From: Amborella trichopoda
Taxonomy: Eukaryota; Streptophyta; Magnoliopsida; Amborellales; Amborellaceae
DNA length: 64,000 nucleotides
Assembly (NCBI RefSeq): GCF_000471905.2
Contig: NW_006500353.1
Location: 2,579,586 to 2,643,585, forward strand
Direction: 5' to 3'
A program made the position numbers and the translations under genes. Below the pieces are notes generated by a model. The model made no database searches. It worked only from the letters and a program-made list of their open reading frames with translations, and was not told the origin of the DNA. Below are positions 46,990-58,744 of this stretch, one piece after another. Positions within the stretch are counted from its first letter, which is position 1, and each line of letters starts with the position of its first letter.

Positions 46990-47210
46990 AATAGGGATTA
47001 TATAACTATACATGGAGACAGGTCACAATTGCTTGTAACCATCTGATGTGAAATATTATAGTTTGGGTGTGTCACAAAGTTCGAAAAAATTTCTTTGAAC
47101 TTTGACCTTAGTCAATGACATAAATGCAGCCACTAAATTTTACATCCAATGGCCAATATTACTGTCACCACCTTGTACCACAAGTAAATTGTCTCATTAT
47201 ATCTAGCAGT
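46990..47210. repeat. MITE family B copy
   Basis: Contains gagacaggtcacaattgctt, ccatctgatgtgaaat and ccaagtaaattgtctcattat in family order. It lies in the stretch where exon 3 of the pseudogene would be expected. Confidence 0.55.
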
Positions 47211-47469
47211 TGTGTAAAGATCTCGAATAACCAAAAAAAAATTACAAACTAGATTATTTTTAAGCTTTAAATATTGCTCCTTTTCTTTTGTTTAGATGCA
47301 TGTGATCGTTGAAGTGGAAATAATTAATTTGCAAATTTCAAAAATTCAAATTTCATTGCGATTTATGGCCCGTCTGTATAAAACCTTGTAGAGGTTTAGA
47401 TTAGATGAGTCTACTTTCTTTTCTTTTTTTTCTTTTTTTGTCCTTTTTTTTTTTTTAATGTTTAGATGA

Positions 47470-47790
47470 AAGAAAAAGTTTATCTAAGGATCTACCTTAT
47501 AATGTAGAACTACAGATGCCGCTCAAAAATCTATCGAAAAAAATAGTTTTAATGTTGAAAAACCCTTTGATTGATCATCTAGACATCGAGATGTATGACT
47601 GTAAAAAATAAAAAGATTTTAAGTCTAAAAAAATAGTGCATTTTATAACATATTATCTACTTGATTCTTAACCATTTTTTAAATTTAAAATTTTACAATT
47701 AGATATAAAAATAGATTTTGAGATAATCCTAAGAACGTTTTACATCAAAATTGTATACTATGATAAAATTTGAAAGTGCACCTTACCTCT
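47470..47790. repeat. MITE family A2 copy
   Basis: Contains agttttaatgttgaaaaacc, gatcatctagacatcgagat, cattttataacatattatct and gaaagtgcaccttacc in family order. Confidence 0.6.
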
Positions 47791-48204
47791 ACACCTACGG
47801 ATGCATCTGTAAGCATAATGCACCTTAGATGAACATACTTCTTTTGTCATATTTACCATCAATCCTTCAGGTAAATGATTATCTGTTCCCAATGGGAGCA
47901 TATACTGTATTTCCTACCTTGGGTAAAACTCCATCTTGGAAAATTTAAAGACCCTAAAGTTTGGAGATTAGCTTCTCAGCCTAGTGACCAACTTCGAAAA
48001 TAAGAAAAACTAAAAGAAAGAGAGTAAAATGACTTCCAAACGTACTCGATATGTACCAAGATCTAACTGACCCTCGGCCGGGTTAAGAATTCAAGATCCA
48101 AATATTTTCTATTAAAATCCACCTCTGATGAATTTAAAGTAGATCCCCAAAATTTTTTTAAAAAAAAAAAAAAAGGAAAAAAAAAAAATAATGATAATTA
48201 ACTC

Positions 48205-48290
48205 TTGCATGTGTAGAGCGTACTCCTGCAGGAGCACACTAAGCATACTCCTGTAGGAGCACACTAAGCATGCTCCTGCAAGAGAACAAA
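48205..48290. repeat. Short palindromic repeat array CTCCTGCAGGAGCACACTAAG
   Basis: Three tandem units of about 28 bp, each with the palindrome ctcctgcaggag (variants ctcctgtaggag and ctcctgcaagag) followed by cacactaagcat. This is an amplified version of the palindrome that marks family C MITE ends. Confidence 0.75.
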
Positions 48291-48404
48291 TACTGAGCGA
48301 TACCACATATCATCATTTTTCTTGAGCCTGCGAAATAAAATTGTGAATCAAGAGAACAAATACTACAATTCAGCGGACTAAGCATAGAGAAATATGGACA
48401 CGTA

Positions 48405-48790
48405 TACTATGCTCCCTCGGGAGCATGCTTTATTTCTACTCCCTCGGTCAAAAGATCTACTTGGGAGGATTTCTTTAATATGAGATTTTGAGAACCATTT
48501 AAGAATTTTTAGATGATTATTTTCCAAAAACAGAAATGAAATTAGAGTTTTCTAACCGTTAGATCTCACTACCGAAAAATTGGATGGTCTCTCTTCAATC
48601 TCGAAACATTATTTTTGTCAAGGGCAGAGAGGGTACAATTAGAAAATCATTTTTATTGGAATTAATCCATGGGTTGAAGATGTCACATCCCCAAATTTTA
48701 GATTCCTAAAATTAATTCTAGGTGAGGTTTTTTCCGATGGAGTAAATGTGCACTCTACTCCTTAAGGAGTAAAATATCTTTAGGTGAGAA
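48405..48790. mobile_element. MITE family C copy
   Basis: The left end tactatgctccctcgggagc and the right end actctactccttaaggagta form inverted repeats, with inner pair tctactccctcggtcaaaa against ttttccgatggagtaaatg. About 385 bp long, inside the interval from exon 4 to exon 2 of the pseudogene. Confidence 0.65.
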
Positions 48791-49064
48791 ATATAGTGTA
48801 TTGGTTCAACACTGTCTATTTAAACAATGGACGATGATAAGGAGGGAATTGGATGACCTATGAAGAAAGTCTATAATAAATTAATAGGCTATGGTAATTC
48901 TACTTCATTGGGCTCAAATTTTTTAGGGTGTAGGGCCCACCATTACTTCGATGTCATCTTCCTACTTTTCCAGTGGTATGCTCCATTTCCAGTGGTATGC
49001 TTCTTTCATAGGTCGCTATATTATTGTTTATTATAGTGTAATTATTTAATAGTTCATCGGATTA

Positions 49065-49285
49065 AACTATGAGACCATTTACTTTTGTTACAAAAACATC
49101 ATAATTGCTATTAATTATTAGATGTCAAATTGAATGCCTTGATGTGTGTCACAAGGTTCGAGAAATATTTTTATGAATCGAGTCTAGTCAATGACACACT
49201 CACAACCACTCAATTTGAAATTTGACGGATAAAAGTGATTGTGATCTCCCTGTATCAGAAGTAAATCGTCTCTGTATTTATATTT
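49065..49285. repeat. MITE family B copy
   Basis: Starts tatgagaccatttacttttg and ends tgtatcagaagtaaatcgtctc, with recognisable but eroded inverted ends. Confidence 0.55.
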
Positions 49286-50784
49286 TTTTGTACTATAATT
49301 TTGACAAAACCATTCCTAACATAGCCCTAGAAAGCGGGGGGGATTTATATAAAAAATACAGTTTTTTGGGTAACTCAGTGGGTATGATAAGCCCCTACTC
49401 ATTTTTGAAATAGTCAAGTTTTAAATCTATCAGTGATAATGGAGGTCAATACTTATATAAAAAAAACTTGTGTGTAAGAGAGAGACCTAAAAATGCGCTC
49501 ATGACATGGATGCATGTGCGATTTCGGCGCCCTGTAACAGGGTATGGAGACCTATAACAGTCAGAGAGGAGATTTGCAGTGTAGTAAGTAACAAAGGCTA
49601 AGGCCAAGAGAACTAAGGGCCCCAGAATCCAGCCTAATTGTGCATAGCTCCAACCCAATGCAAGCACCCCAGTACCAATCACCACTGTAATCAAATGGGC
49701 AGTTGCGGTCCATACCGTCCCTGTAACATGTATTGCATAAGTAAATAAAGGGATTCTATAATCTTAACACCCCTTCAAAATACTGATGTTAAGTTAAGAA
49801 TAGGGTATATAAAATATCACAGTCCCTGTAACATGTATGCATAAGTAAATTAAAGCACATGCGAAATCACTGTAAAAATATAATGGATATTTTTATCATC
49901 TTTATGGGAATACAGTTGAAATTTTTATCTAAAGTCAAAGCTATTTGTACTGATAAAGCTCCATGAAACTTGCTTTGAAAATACCAGTGTCAAATTCTAA
50001 TGTACTTTTACTTAATGATTAGGCTAGTCACTGAATGAGATTTCTATATACTAACAGTTTTTACCAAATACACCCCTCGCAATCATTTTAACGTTGGTTT
50101 TTGTATTTTGAAGATTTGTTCAATAAATAAAAATCTATAAATAAGTAATGCAAACCTAGATGTTATATTAACAGGAACTATGATTTGGGGTTTTGGGGAA
50201 TTCTGATTTTCAAATAAAGAGAGAGAGCAAGAACAGATTATGGATATCCTTACCGTCCATGACTGAGAATGGACCAATGCTATCAACATCTCTTCAGAGT
50301 CCTTTTTGGTTTGGTGAGGAAAATGAAGTAATGTGGGGATTCGGCCGATTCGGAACAGGCTTCAGAATTTTTTTTAAAAAAATTAATTATATATGAAAAT
50401 AATGAAAAAATAAAAAATAAAAATTTCAAAATGAATAAAAAAAACTTTTATCTAGATATTACTTGGCTTAGGCCGAATCAGCTCGAAATAGACTCAAATT
50501 CGACAAAAGTTGCCCAGAGCTCATAGAATCAAAGCAGCAACACTAGGCTTCACTTTGCTTCAGTGTACGCCTAAAATCCGAAAGGTTCAGCTGAAACGAA
50601 GCGAATTTAACAACACTAGAATAAACTATATGTTCATTTCAACACCATTATGTACGTTAATGATGTTCATAATCTAACTTATTCTTTCTTTTTTTTTTAA
50701 AGCTATTCCACGCTTTTCCCATTTTAATCTTGTGGAGGTCATAAACGTCACGAGTAGTGGCAACTGGGATATAAAGTGGGTGGC

Positions 50785-51296
50785 TAGGGCTGTCAATGGG
50801 TCCTGGCCAGGCCAATTGTGGCCCAAGTTTTGGCTGCATGTTACGGCCCTCTGACCGGGTCTGTGTAGACCTAGGAGGCCCGAGTTAGCACCTGCCTTTC
50901 CAAGGCTCGACCTAGTATATTTATTTTATGGGTTAGATATCATCATCATCATATATTTTTTTTACCTGTTCATCCATTCTTTTCATAAGTTAAAGATTCA
51001 TGATAAAATATGGCAAAATTTTATTCTGGCTGCCTATCTAATGCAACCTACCTCCTTTATTAAGATTTTAGACTGGTTAAAGGAAAAAGTTTATAGATTG
51101 GATATATTAAATACATATACTCTTTTTACATACTTATATATGGCCATGCTGAGTCCGTGCCTTAATATATGGGCCCTAAAAGAGCTCAAGTCTCATTATC
51201 ATGAATTCATGACGAGCCCGAGCCTACCCTATACTATTTCAGGCCCGAATTGGGCTTGAGCTGGCCTAGCTTGAAATCGACCCGTTAACAGCCCTA
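50785..51296. mobile_element. 512 bp hAT-like non-autonomous element
   Basis: The terminal inverted repeats TAGGGCTGTCAATGGGTC (left) and TAGGGCTGTTAACGGGTC (reverse complement of the right end) agree at 16 of 18. Flanks tgggtggc and ctgatggc agree at 5 of 8, so the duplication is eroded or absent. The interior has a GGCC-rich arm on each side and no coding frame. Confidence 0.75.
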
Positions 51297-51429
51297 CTGA
51301 TGGCCAATGCCTGGGACATTCAATTGCATCTCACGTAAATGCCATAAAGATCTTGTCCATTGTCCCTTAAACAACCAGCACATCTAAGTATAGTTGATAG
51401 AAAGAAAACTAGGTGGACTTCCTTCATCT

Positions 51430-52690
51430 TTTGCAGGTCTTCTCTCTCAGAAGATACTCTCTTATGCCTTGTCTATTTGTCCACTTGAGGACCAGTTTGT
51501 TTGGATTCACGTTGCGGATGGCCTTTTTTCAATTAAAAGAGCTTGAGAGTATATCAGAAAGGATAAGCCTATTAAAATTGTCTTTAAAGTTTTATTGTCG
51601 ATGCCATCTCTCCCTAAGGTAAAGGGGTTTACCTGGTTAGCCTTGTATTATAGGTTAGCAACACCTTCGCTACTTCAAACACAAGGTCTAGTTTCGGTCT
51701 CCATCTGCCTCTTTTGTTACGAGGAGAAAGAATTCTCATATCATATCATGATGCAATTCTTGTATTTGAAACTTATTTAGAGATCCATTTTGAGTAGATT
51801 TGGAAAGTGCTTCCCCCTTGAGCATACCACAGTGACCGTAATAGCCAAATGGGTTAAATTTCGATTTCAATCCACAGGTATACAATTAGTTTGGAATTGT
51901 GTATTTTCTATTACTATTTGGTGCATTTGTATGGAACGGAATTCTCAAGTACATGGTGGAGGTAATACGCCTAAGGAATTTATATTATGGTATATTTTTC
52001 ATTTGGTTAGATCTTTGACAAAAGTTAAAAATTGGGCCTTTCATCCTTCATAATTTAATATAGCTTCCAACCTTAACCCACATTGGAATTTAGCACCTCC
52101 CCGAGTTCATATTTAGGTGGGGTGGCAACCTCCTCCTTTAGGATATTTCAAGCTTAACATCGATGGGGCCTCTAGAAAGAATCCGGTAGTGCTAGTTGTG
52201 GGGGCATTATCAAGAGTGATGCAGGTGGTTTTATTGCGGCCTTTGCAGCCCCTATGGGTACCAATTCGAATAACAAAACCGAATTCTATGCACTTGAGAG
52301 GGGAATTTCATTACTAAATTGTGCACCTCTTGTCATTAAGAGTGACTCGAAATTCCTTGTTGATTCCTTGAATCGGCATTGCAAGTCTCCTTAGAGATTG
52401 CATTTAATTTTGGTTAATAGTATATCCAAGCTTGCATCTTTCGCTGACCAACAATGGAAGGCCCAACATGCTTATAGGGAGGGAAATATGGCTGCAGACT
52501 ATTCGGCCAAGGCGGCGGTCTCTATGAATGAAGCAATTGTGTGGCGTGCTCACCCCCTAATTTTGTAATGCCCTGCATTTCATCTGTTGTTAGTGTTTCC
52601 TTGCCAAGGGTTGTATAAGACTTGTTTATGTAAAACCTTTTTTGTTTTTTTAATAAAACGGGTAGGGGCCCAATATCCCCATTGATTCAC
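51430..52690 (+). mobile_element. LINE 3' half (zf-RVT-like and RNase H regions), degenerate
   Basis: Reads through several frames. A WIHVADGLFSIKRAYE-type stretch lies near 51500 and MPSLPKVKGFTWLALYYRL near 51600, then CLFCYEEKEFSYHIMMQ, the usual linker before RNase H. RNase H follows at 52117-52560 (GYFKLNIDGASRKNP; further on, readable after a frameshift, KTEFYALERG, IKSDSKFLVDSL and YREGNMAADYSAKAA). The 3' end aataaaacgggtaggggccc is the same tail found at 768 and 40150. A (TA)n run follows. No RT domain is present and the copy is 5' truncated. Confidence 0.8.
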
Positions 52691-52691
52691 C

Positions 52692-52727
<36 letters not shown>
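52687..52727. repeat. (AT)n microsatellite
   Basis: Roughly 20 TA units directly after the LINE 3' end, a common association with LINE tails. Confidence 0.85.
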
Positions 52728-52729
<2 letters not shown>

Positions 52730-53840
52730 CCGAAATCCAGTTCATCTCCACCATCTATCTTGAAAACGAACAATGGATTGGCTGGCGGTGTATTGTACAC
52801 AATAAATAGAATTTCTATGACATAATTTTCCATATCACACGGAACTTTCTAAGATCTTAAAATGAGCCCGCTCAAGATTTTTTGGCTTTCATTAATTTGG
52901 TACTTTGCTAAGGCCCTATGGGATTATGCACTATAATACCTTCATATTACCAACAGTATGATGCATGTCATCTCTACCATCCATAATTGATAATGAAAAG
53001 TGGACGTAAGCAGTCCTTCCACTCAGCCATAGTGACATACTTGATCCGAAGAATCAGTCATCTCCGCTATTTTCTGCGAAGATGAACGATGGAGATGACA
53101 TGTACCATATTGTTGCTACTGTCTTCTTTTCATCAAGAAATTAGACCGCTGCTTCTCATTTGATACTAAAAGTAAACATACTTCAGTAGTTTCACAAAAC
53201 GAAAGGAACATATTTAGGTTCCAATGTTTGGGCTTATGAGAACATCAAAAGTACCCATACAATTACTTATTATATAAATATAAAGAAAATTCACTTGGTA
53301 GGCGATTTTCTCATTTAAAACCAAAATGCCTAGCACTATCGACATCATAAATAAATAAATAAATAAATAACCTCATTGCAAACATTATACAAAAAATCCA
53401 TACTCATCATGAGTATAGTATTCATACCCAATATCCACCATCTATGCTTATCAACAATGGTTCGTATGAACTGTTTGCATTTAAGACCTCCCTTGTTTTA
53501 CTTGGGGAGCGTGTTGGATATGGATACCCAATAATATAGTCCCAATGAGCATGGTATGAGGTCCTTTAGTCCACTTAACAAGGGAAAATAAAAAATAATT
53601 AAGTCATCACAGTCCATGAAAATGATGGTGCTCATTTAGACAGTGTAGGATAAACTAAGATCCGACTGAACCAAAATGGTGGGTCCCACTCTTGTCATCA
53701 CCATTCATCATTTGAATAGACATTGTTGGCTCAATGGATTATGGTTACTCCATAGTCCAATAATTATAGACCAAATTTTTCATTAACTGATCTACAAACT
53801 AAGGTAGCATATTCCATGGCATTGGTATTCGTCGTGTTTG
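52728..53840. other. Intergenic, with an inverted-repeat segment at about 52948-53118
   Basis: The left arm caacagtatgatgcatgtcat pairs with the right arm atgacatgtaccatattgttg, suggesting a small foldback element of about 170 bp. A (AAAT)n tract lies near 53347-53372. No gene was recognised. Confidence 0.5.
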
Positions 53841-53844
53841 AAAG

Positions 53845-54235
53845 TTTTTACCACTGTTTTAAAACCCAACAATTTTTTATCCAGGTGGGGAATTGGCCGG
53901 GAACAAACCGGTTTTGGGATGGTACGAGTCCCAACCCAATTCCACTCTAAAACCCTACCTTTTATATTTTTTTTCTCTTTTTCTTTAATATGTCTAAAGT
54001 TTTCTTACATCCTGTTCAATGCCCAACCCATAAACTCCTATTTCCATTTTTAATTTATTTTATTTCTTTTTTAATATTTTTTTGGAACACCTATCTAGAC
54101 CGATCCAGATCGTCAATCCAGCAATTTGATACGAATATGTGGGCGAATGATTCACCCACCAGTATGGGTTTAAAAATCACTTATTTTCACTATTGTTTGG
54201 GCGGTTTGGATGCTAGATTGGAACCATGCAGTAAT
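53845..54235. repeat. CCGGTT-end-like repeat, divergent
   Basis: Starts actgttttaaaacccaac, has ggccgggaacaaaccggttt near its left end and gatccagatcgtcaatccag internally. It is similar in layout to the repeats at 1525 and 17400. Confidence 0.4.
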
Positions 54236-54255
54236 AGATAAAGCACATCCCTAAG

Positions 54256-55605
54256 GGGCCGTTTGGGTACCTGGAAATTTGTTACGTTACAATAGATTAC
54301 ACGAAAATATGATATTTATACTGTTTGGTACACTTTAATAATAAGGAAATGAAAATACATAACCCGAGATTTCCCAAAAAAATCACAAAATCCATTACGT
54401 CCATAAAAGGTGATAAATCTATTACGTGTTTGAGAGGTAACCTTTGGAAATCTTTTCTATGCTTCTCTGCGCTATCTTCTCTTAAAAAACATTTCCCTCT
54501 CTGATGTTATTGTATAATTATTAAGGTAAGTAGAAAGTGAAAGTAGGGGATATGAAAAGGGGAATCTAAATTGATTTGAATAGGTGTATGAGGACAATTT
54601 TCTACTGCAATCATAATAAAAAAATTTATATCCCTATATCCCCAATTTGGTTGTAGCCCTCATCTGACCCACATATAAAAAGAAAAATATTTAATAATTG
54701 GTAAGTGAAAGTAGGGGAAAATCTAAGTTGATTTGAATAGGGACAATTTTTTATTGCAATCATACCCACTTATAAAAACAAAAATATTTAATAATTGGTA
54801 AGTGAAAGTAGGGGAAAATCTAAGTTGATTTGAACAGATAATGAAAAATTTTATACATTCCTCTATTCCCAATTTGGGTTGTAGGCCTCATTTAAAGCGA
54901 TCAGCAGCTTATAAAAACAAAAATAATAATTATAATAAAAAAATTTCTATATCCATCTATCCCTAATTATAATAATCGTAATAAAAAAAAAATTTATATC
55001 CATCTATCCCTAATTTGGGTTGTAGCCCATCAAGGCATAAAAATAAAAATAATAATTGGTAATCGATGAGAAATTACACAATACAATCATAATAAAAAAT
55101 TTCACATAACATAATCTTCATAAGAGATTAGTAAAAGCTAAATTGAAATTATATACCTCTCTAGTCACCTAAAATTTTCTATTGCAACTACCAAACATTC
55201 TAGTTTACTAATCGAACTTCTTTCCATTTTTAACTTGTACTATAAATATTTTGATTTTGATATCATAAATTTATTGCTTGTTTGAAATTATACAGAGAGA
55301 GACATTTGAAAGAACTTTTAAAAAAAATAAATAAAAATAAGGCTTATCACAATAAAATCATGTTATTCTAATGACTTATCATGTTGAAACCAAAGTCTAA
55401 TCATGTTATCCAAACATAGCTATATTTTTCATATCCGGATGGTAATGCATTTCCCATATTTTCGTCCAGCATAGTCAAACAGTAACAATATATTTCCCAA
55501 GTTGCATCCAAATACTACCCAAACAAAACAATCCATTGCAAGTAATGTATTACGTCAGGAATACATTTCATATACAATATATTTTCAGGTATCCAAACGA
55601 CCCTC
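54256..55605. mobile_element. 1.35 kb non-autonomous DNA transposon with internal subrepeats
   Basis: The left end GGGGCCGTTTGGGTACCTGG and the reverse complement of the right end, GAGGGTCGTTTGGATACCTG, are inverted repeats. Inside, the phrase gtaagtgaaagtaggggaaa followed by tctaagttgatttgaa occurs three times (near 54528, 54700 and 54798), and tatccctaatttgggttgtag-like phrases recur. There is no coding frame. The GGG-CGTTTGG start is common among plant hAT and Harbinger elements. No clear target duplication was seen, so the superfamily is open. Confidence 0.7.
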
Positions 55606-55829
55606 AAAAAAATGTATGATTGCAAACTTTTGAAAAATACAAGCAATTGAACATTTCAGATCTCTTCTTAAAGGAATACATAGGGTTTTGGCTACCCTTG
55701 ATTGACAAAACAAAATACCCGCAAATTGCGTTAAGAATAAAGAACAAAAAGTATTTAAGACGATTAAAATGGATTAAAGGTTAATAACGGAAGGTAAAAT
55801 TATTGCAATGAAATAAGGAAAAAGTTTAT

Positions 55830-56215
55830 ATAAGGTTGCAATATTAAACAGTAGATTTTAGGTGCACCTCAAAAGAACTTTTGAAAAATCCATCGGAAAT
55901 GGCGGTTTTGCTGTTTTGAAAACTCTCTAATTGATCATCTCGACAACGAGATACATGGAAATAAATAAAAAAAAACAATTAAGTCCTAGAAATAGTACAT
56001 CTTGTGACACATTATCTGGACCATCCATTTTCAAGATTTTCAATAGATCTACTTGATTTGAGGCATTTTAGAGTTTAAAATTTTATAATTGAAGATGGAA
56101 ATATATTTTTAGGTCATCCTAAGAATTTTTTACGCCAAAGTTATATCTCTTTTAAAAAAATTTGGAGGTGTCTTACTATGATTGTTTAAAGTTGCAGCCT
56201 TATGCACACCACACC
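55830..56215. repeat. MITE family A2 copy
   Basis: Starts tttatataaggttgcaatat and ends tgcagccttatgcacacc. It contains gatcatctcgacaacgagat and catcttgtgacacattatct. Confidence 0.6.
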
Positions 56216-56260
56216 CATAAAATAAAATTGTTTCAAGTGGGCTGGACATTTTTACAACAT

Positions 56261-56470
56261 GCAGTCCCAAGGTATAACGCACCCATCTTAAAGGGATGCA
56301 AGTAGGTGGTCAATGTAAAACAATTGAACATGCAGTCCCACGCACCCATCTTAAAGATGGATGCAAGTAGGTGGTCAATGTAAAACAATTGAACATGCAG
56401 TCCCAAGGTATAACGCACCCATCTTAAAGATGGATGCAAGTAGGTGGTCAATGTAAAAACAATTGAAACT
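56261..56470. repeat. Minisatellite, three units of 65-73 bp
   Basis: Unit: gcagtcccaaggtataacgc, acccatcttaaagatggatg, caagtaggtggtcaatgtaa, aacaattgaacat. The middle unit lacks the aaggtataa piece. A single-copy equivalent lies at 8204-8310, so the unit was amplified inside a repeat element starting at 56225. Confidence 0.85.
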
Positions 56471-56999
56471 AACAATTGAAATGTTTTTTTTATAAAATAG
56501 TTATTTTTATTTCTGAAAATTTATTATTTATATTCATGATCTTCATGTCAAAGATTGCATGCCCTTAAAAATTGGGTCCGAAAATCCATCCCAAAAATAA
56601 ATTTTGAAGAGCCGATTTATTTCCGCATGGACTCATAAAACTTCTTTAGTATAGTTGCAAATTGTATTCCACCTTGGCACAGTGATTGAAAGTGCCCAAT
56701 TATAGACTAGTAAAAGTGGAGATACCGATGCTTGCAGAGGGATGTCTATATTCACTGAATCAACCGTTTAAGCTATCTCATACATGCTTCACACCGTCTT
56801 TATTTACATACATTGCTTAAAACCAGCTAGGGTTTGTTGGATCGGCTCTCCATTGTACCTCAAAATCTACATAAAAGCTAGCAGTCTTACTTACCTCTGC
56901 AATGTGGAGGGGAAAACAAAAGGGAGGGTGGGAGGGAGAGCATCTAAATCCACTGGATTTACCCTGTTATTGAGTTCTAGTTCTAAATAATCAAATTAA

Positions 57000-57345
57000 G
57001 GCGCACCTCAAACTTTCAATAGAAGAGGTAGTTTCAATTTACAGAAATCCTCAAATCGATCATCTTGACCTCGAGATGTGTAGATGTGATAAAAAGTAGA
57101 TTTCAAGCTTGGAAAATAACGCATCTTGTAATGTATTATTTGGGCTGTCAATTTTGAATATTTTCAAGTGTGTATATCTACACTATTTTTTAAGCTCTAA
57201 ATTTTATAAGTAGAGATGAAAATAAATTTTAAAGCAATCACAAAGATTTTTACTAATAAAAAATTATCTTTCAACACTATTTAGCAATACGCCTTACTTT
57301 AATTGTTTAAAGCCTCCACCATATACAAACCACACCTTTGAACTG
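57000..57345. repeat. MITE family A/A2 copy
   Basis: Starts ggcgcacctcaaactttc and ends acgccttactttaattgttt, with gatcatcttgacctcgagat and catcttgtaatgtattattt inside. Confidence 0.55.
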
Positions 57346-58744
57346 ATGCTCATTTCCTTCAATTCATAGTAAAAGACGGAAGTATTTTTTGCGCATTTTG
57401 CATGAGTTGGTAAAAAGGGAAAAGGGAGAGAGAGCACGAGCCTTGCGAGGGAGGACATCAAGAGCGAGATGGGCCGTATTGTGATTATTAGCGTTGGCAA
57501 TAGGCTGGTTGGCACGCCCTAAGCGCTTAGGCCATAAAATATGGCCTGAGGACTGAGCTAAGGCTAGGCCACTCTTGGCCTGAGGAAAGGACTAGGCCGG
57601 TCTTGGGCTAGGTCGTGACAGGGCCGGCCCTTTTTATCCTTTTTTTAAGGGGGGGTTTTCTTTTTATTGTATTTAGCCCAGCCCAGCCCAAGAGAGCCGG
57701 GCTTGGGCTAGGGCTTCTTTGGCCCTGTTAGGCGGGCTACGGTGGCCTATAGCTTGTAGGGAGTAGGGCCAATGGTGCCCCTGCCCCTTGATCGAGGGGG
57801 CTGTGCAAAAGGTTTGTTCTGGTCTCTGAGCGTGGTGGAGAGGGGTGCAAGGATTAGATAAACTTCTTGGCTCACTCGACCCACTTAGCGCACACAGCCT
57901 CCCATTGGCCCTTTACTTATCGCTGAGGCCAAGGGAATGTACAACAAAGCGATTACAAAGTTCTTTTGTGATGCTACAATTTCTTTAAATGTAGGCAACG
58001 AGTAATGAATGCTAAACCATGTCGCTATCTTTAATGGGAAAGGGGCTGGGGTTTTCGTAGTAACCCCCATAACTTAGTTACCACATTGTGTTTTTATTTC
58101 AATAGACGTCACCTTATTAATATTTTTTAAAAAATCAACTTATAAAATATTTGAAAAAATAGATAGGAGCTTATCTTTCCCACTGAAAAAATAAAATAAT
58201 ATAAGATACCTTTTCACGGGGTTTCGGCTAAGATCAAATGTAGTATATACGTTCTTACCAGTTTAATACCTGATGCGTGTTCCATTGGACCACATGACAT
58301 TAAAATTTTATTTTTTTCAATAGCTAATGCAAGGCCTAGAACCCCCTTGGACATGAGCCTGTTTAGAAGAGGAGATTGCTAAGGCCTCTTATTAGCAAAT
58401 GAGTACAAGCAAAATGTTAAAGAAAAGTGGTGAACATAATCTCAAATAGCTCAAAGAACGTTAATTAACTCTTTGGTATATTGTCTACAAGGGACAATCT
58501 TCCATAATAGTATAAACAACATATAATCCTCTACCATTGAGAAATTTGTGAAATTCACCACACACTACTCCAAATCTTAGTGAAAGGTCTTGAAATTTTG
58601 TACCTATAATGCAAACCCCTCACATACAATAAACATGTGGTGAACCATGTGATTAAAAGACCACCACCAAAATCTCCAAAAAAAAAAAAAACCTAGCCTT
58701 TGAAATTTCTCTATTTTCCATACTACCCACATGACTACTTTGCC
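57346..58744. other. Intergenic, including a GGCC-rich repeat at 57495-57770
   Basis: The segment 57495-57770 is rich in gggcttgggctaggg and gcccagccc words, and resembles the GGCC arms of the hAT-like elements. The rest, up to the gene 4 stop codon, shows no gene. The final 200 bp would be the gene 4 3' UTR. Confidence 0.45.

Larger units (their letters stand above)
43091..50260 (-). pseudogene. Amino acid permease pseudogene (gene 3, AAP family)
   Basis: Recognisable exons on the minus strand: exon 2 49720-49487 (234 nt), exon 4 46250-45911 (340 nt), exon 5 44496-44275 (222 nt), exon 6 43521-43091 (431 nt). A doubtful exon-1 remnant (ATGGAC then GTAAGG) lies at 50260-50254. Lesions: I found no exon 3 between 49487 and 46250. 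Exon 4 has a TAG at 46237-46235 where relatives have Ser in the KKSNCFH motif. Exon 5 lacks 6 nt, giving TGFYESF for TGFGFYEPF. Exon 6 lacks one base near 43500, shifting frame after QPIF. Exon 2 reads RRNRTC where the family has KRNYTY. Splice sites are otherwise kept, so decay is probably recent. Closest in this window to gene 4 (shared TTMYISQM). Confidence 0.85.

Noticed and set aside
46251-49486. Exon 3 of pseudogene 3
   Set aside because: I searched for the expected 94 nt (CG-IQYA-LWG pattern) on the minus strand and found only MITE and repeat sequence. Deletion is the simplest reading, but I cannot run an alignment.
50254-50320. A full exon 1 for pseudogene 3
   Set aside because: Only ATGGACG followed by GTAAGG resembles gene 1 exon 1. 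Upstream in frame there is a stop, so a real first exon is not supported.
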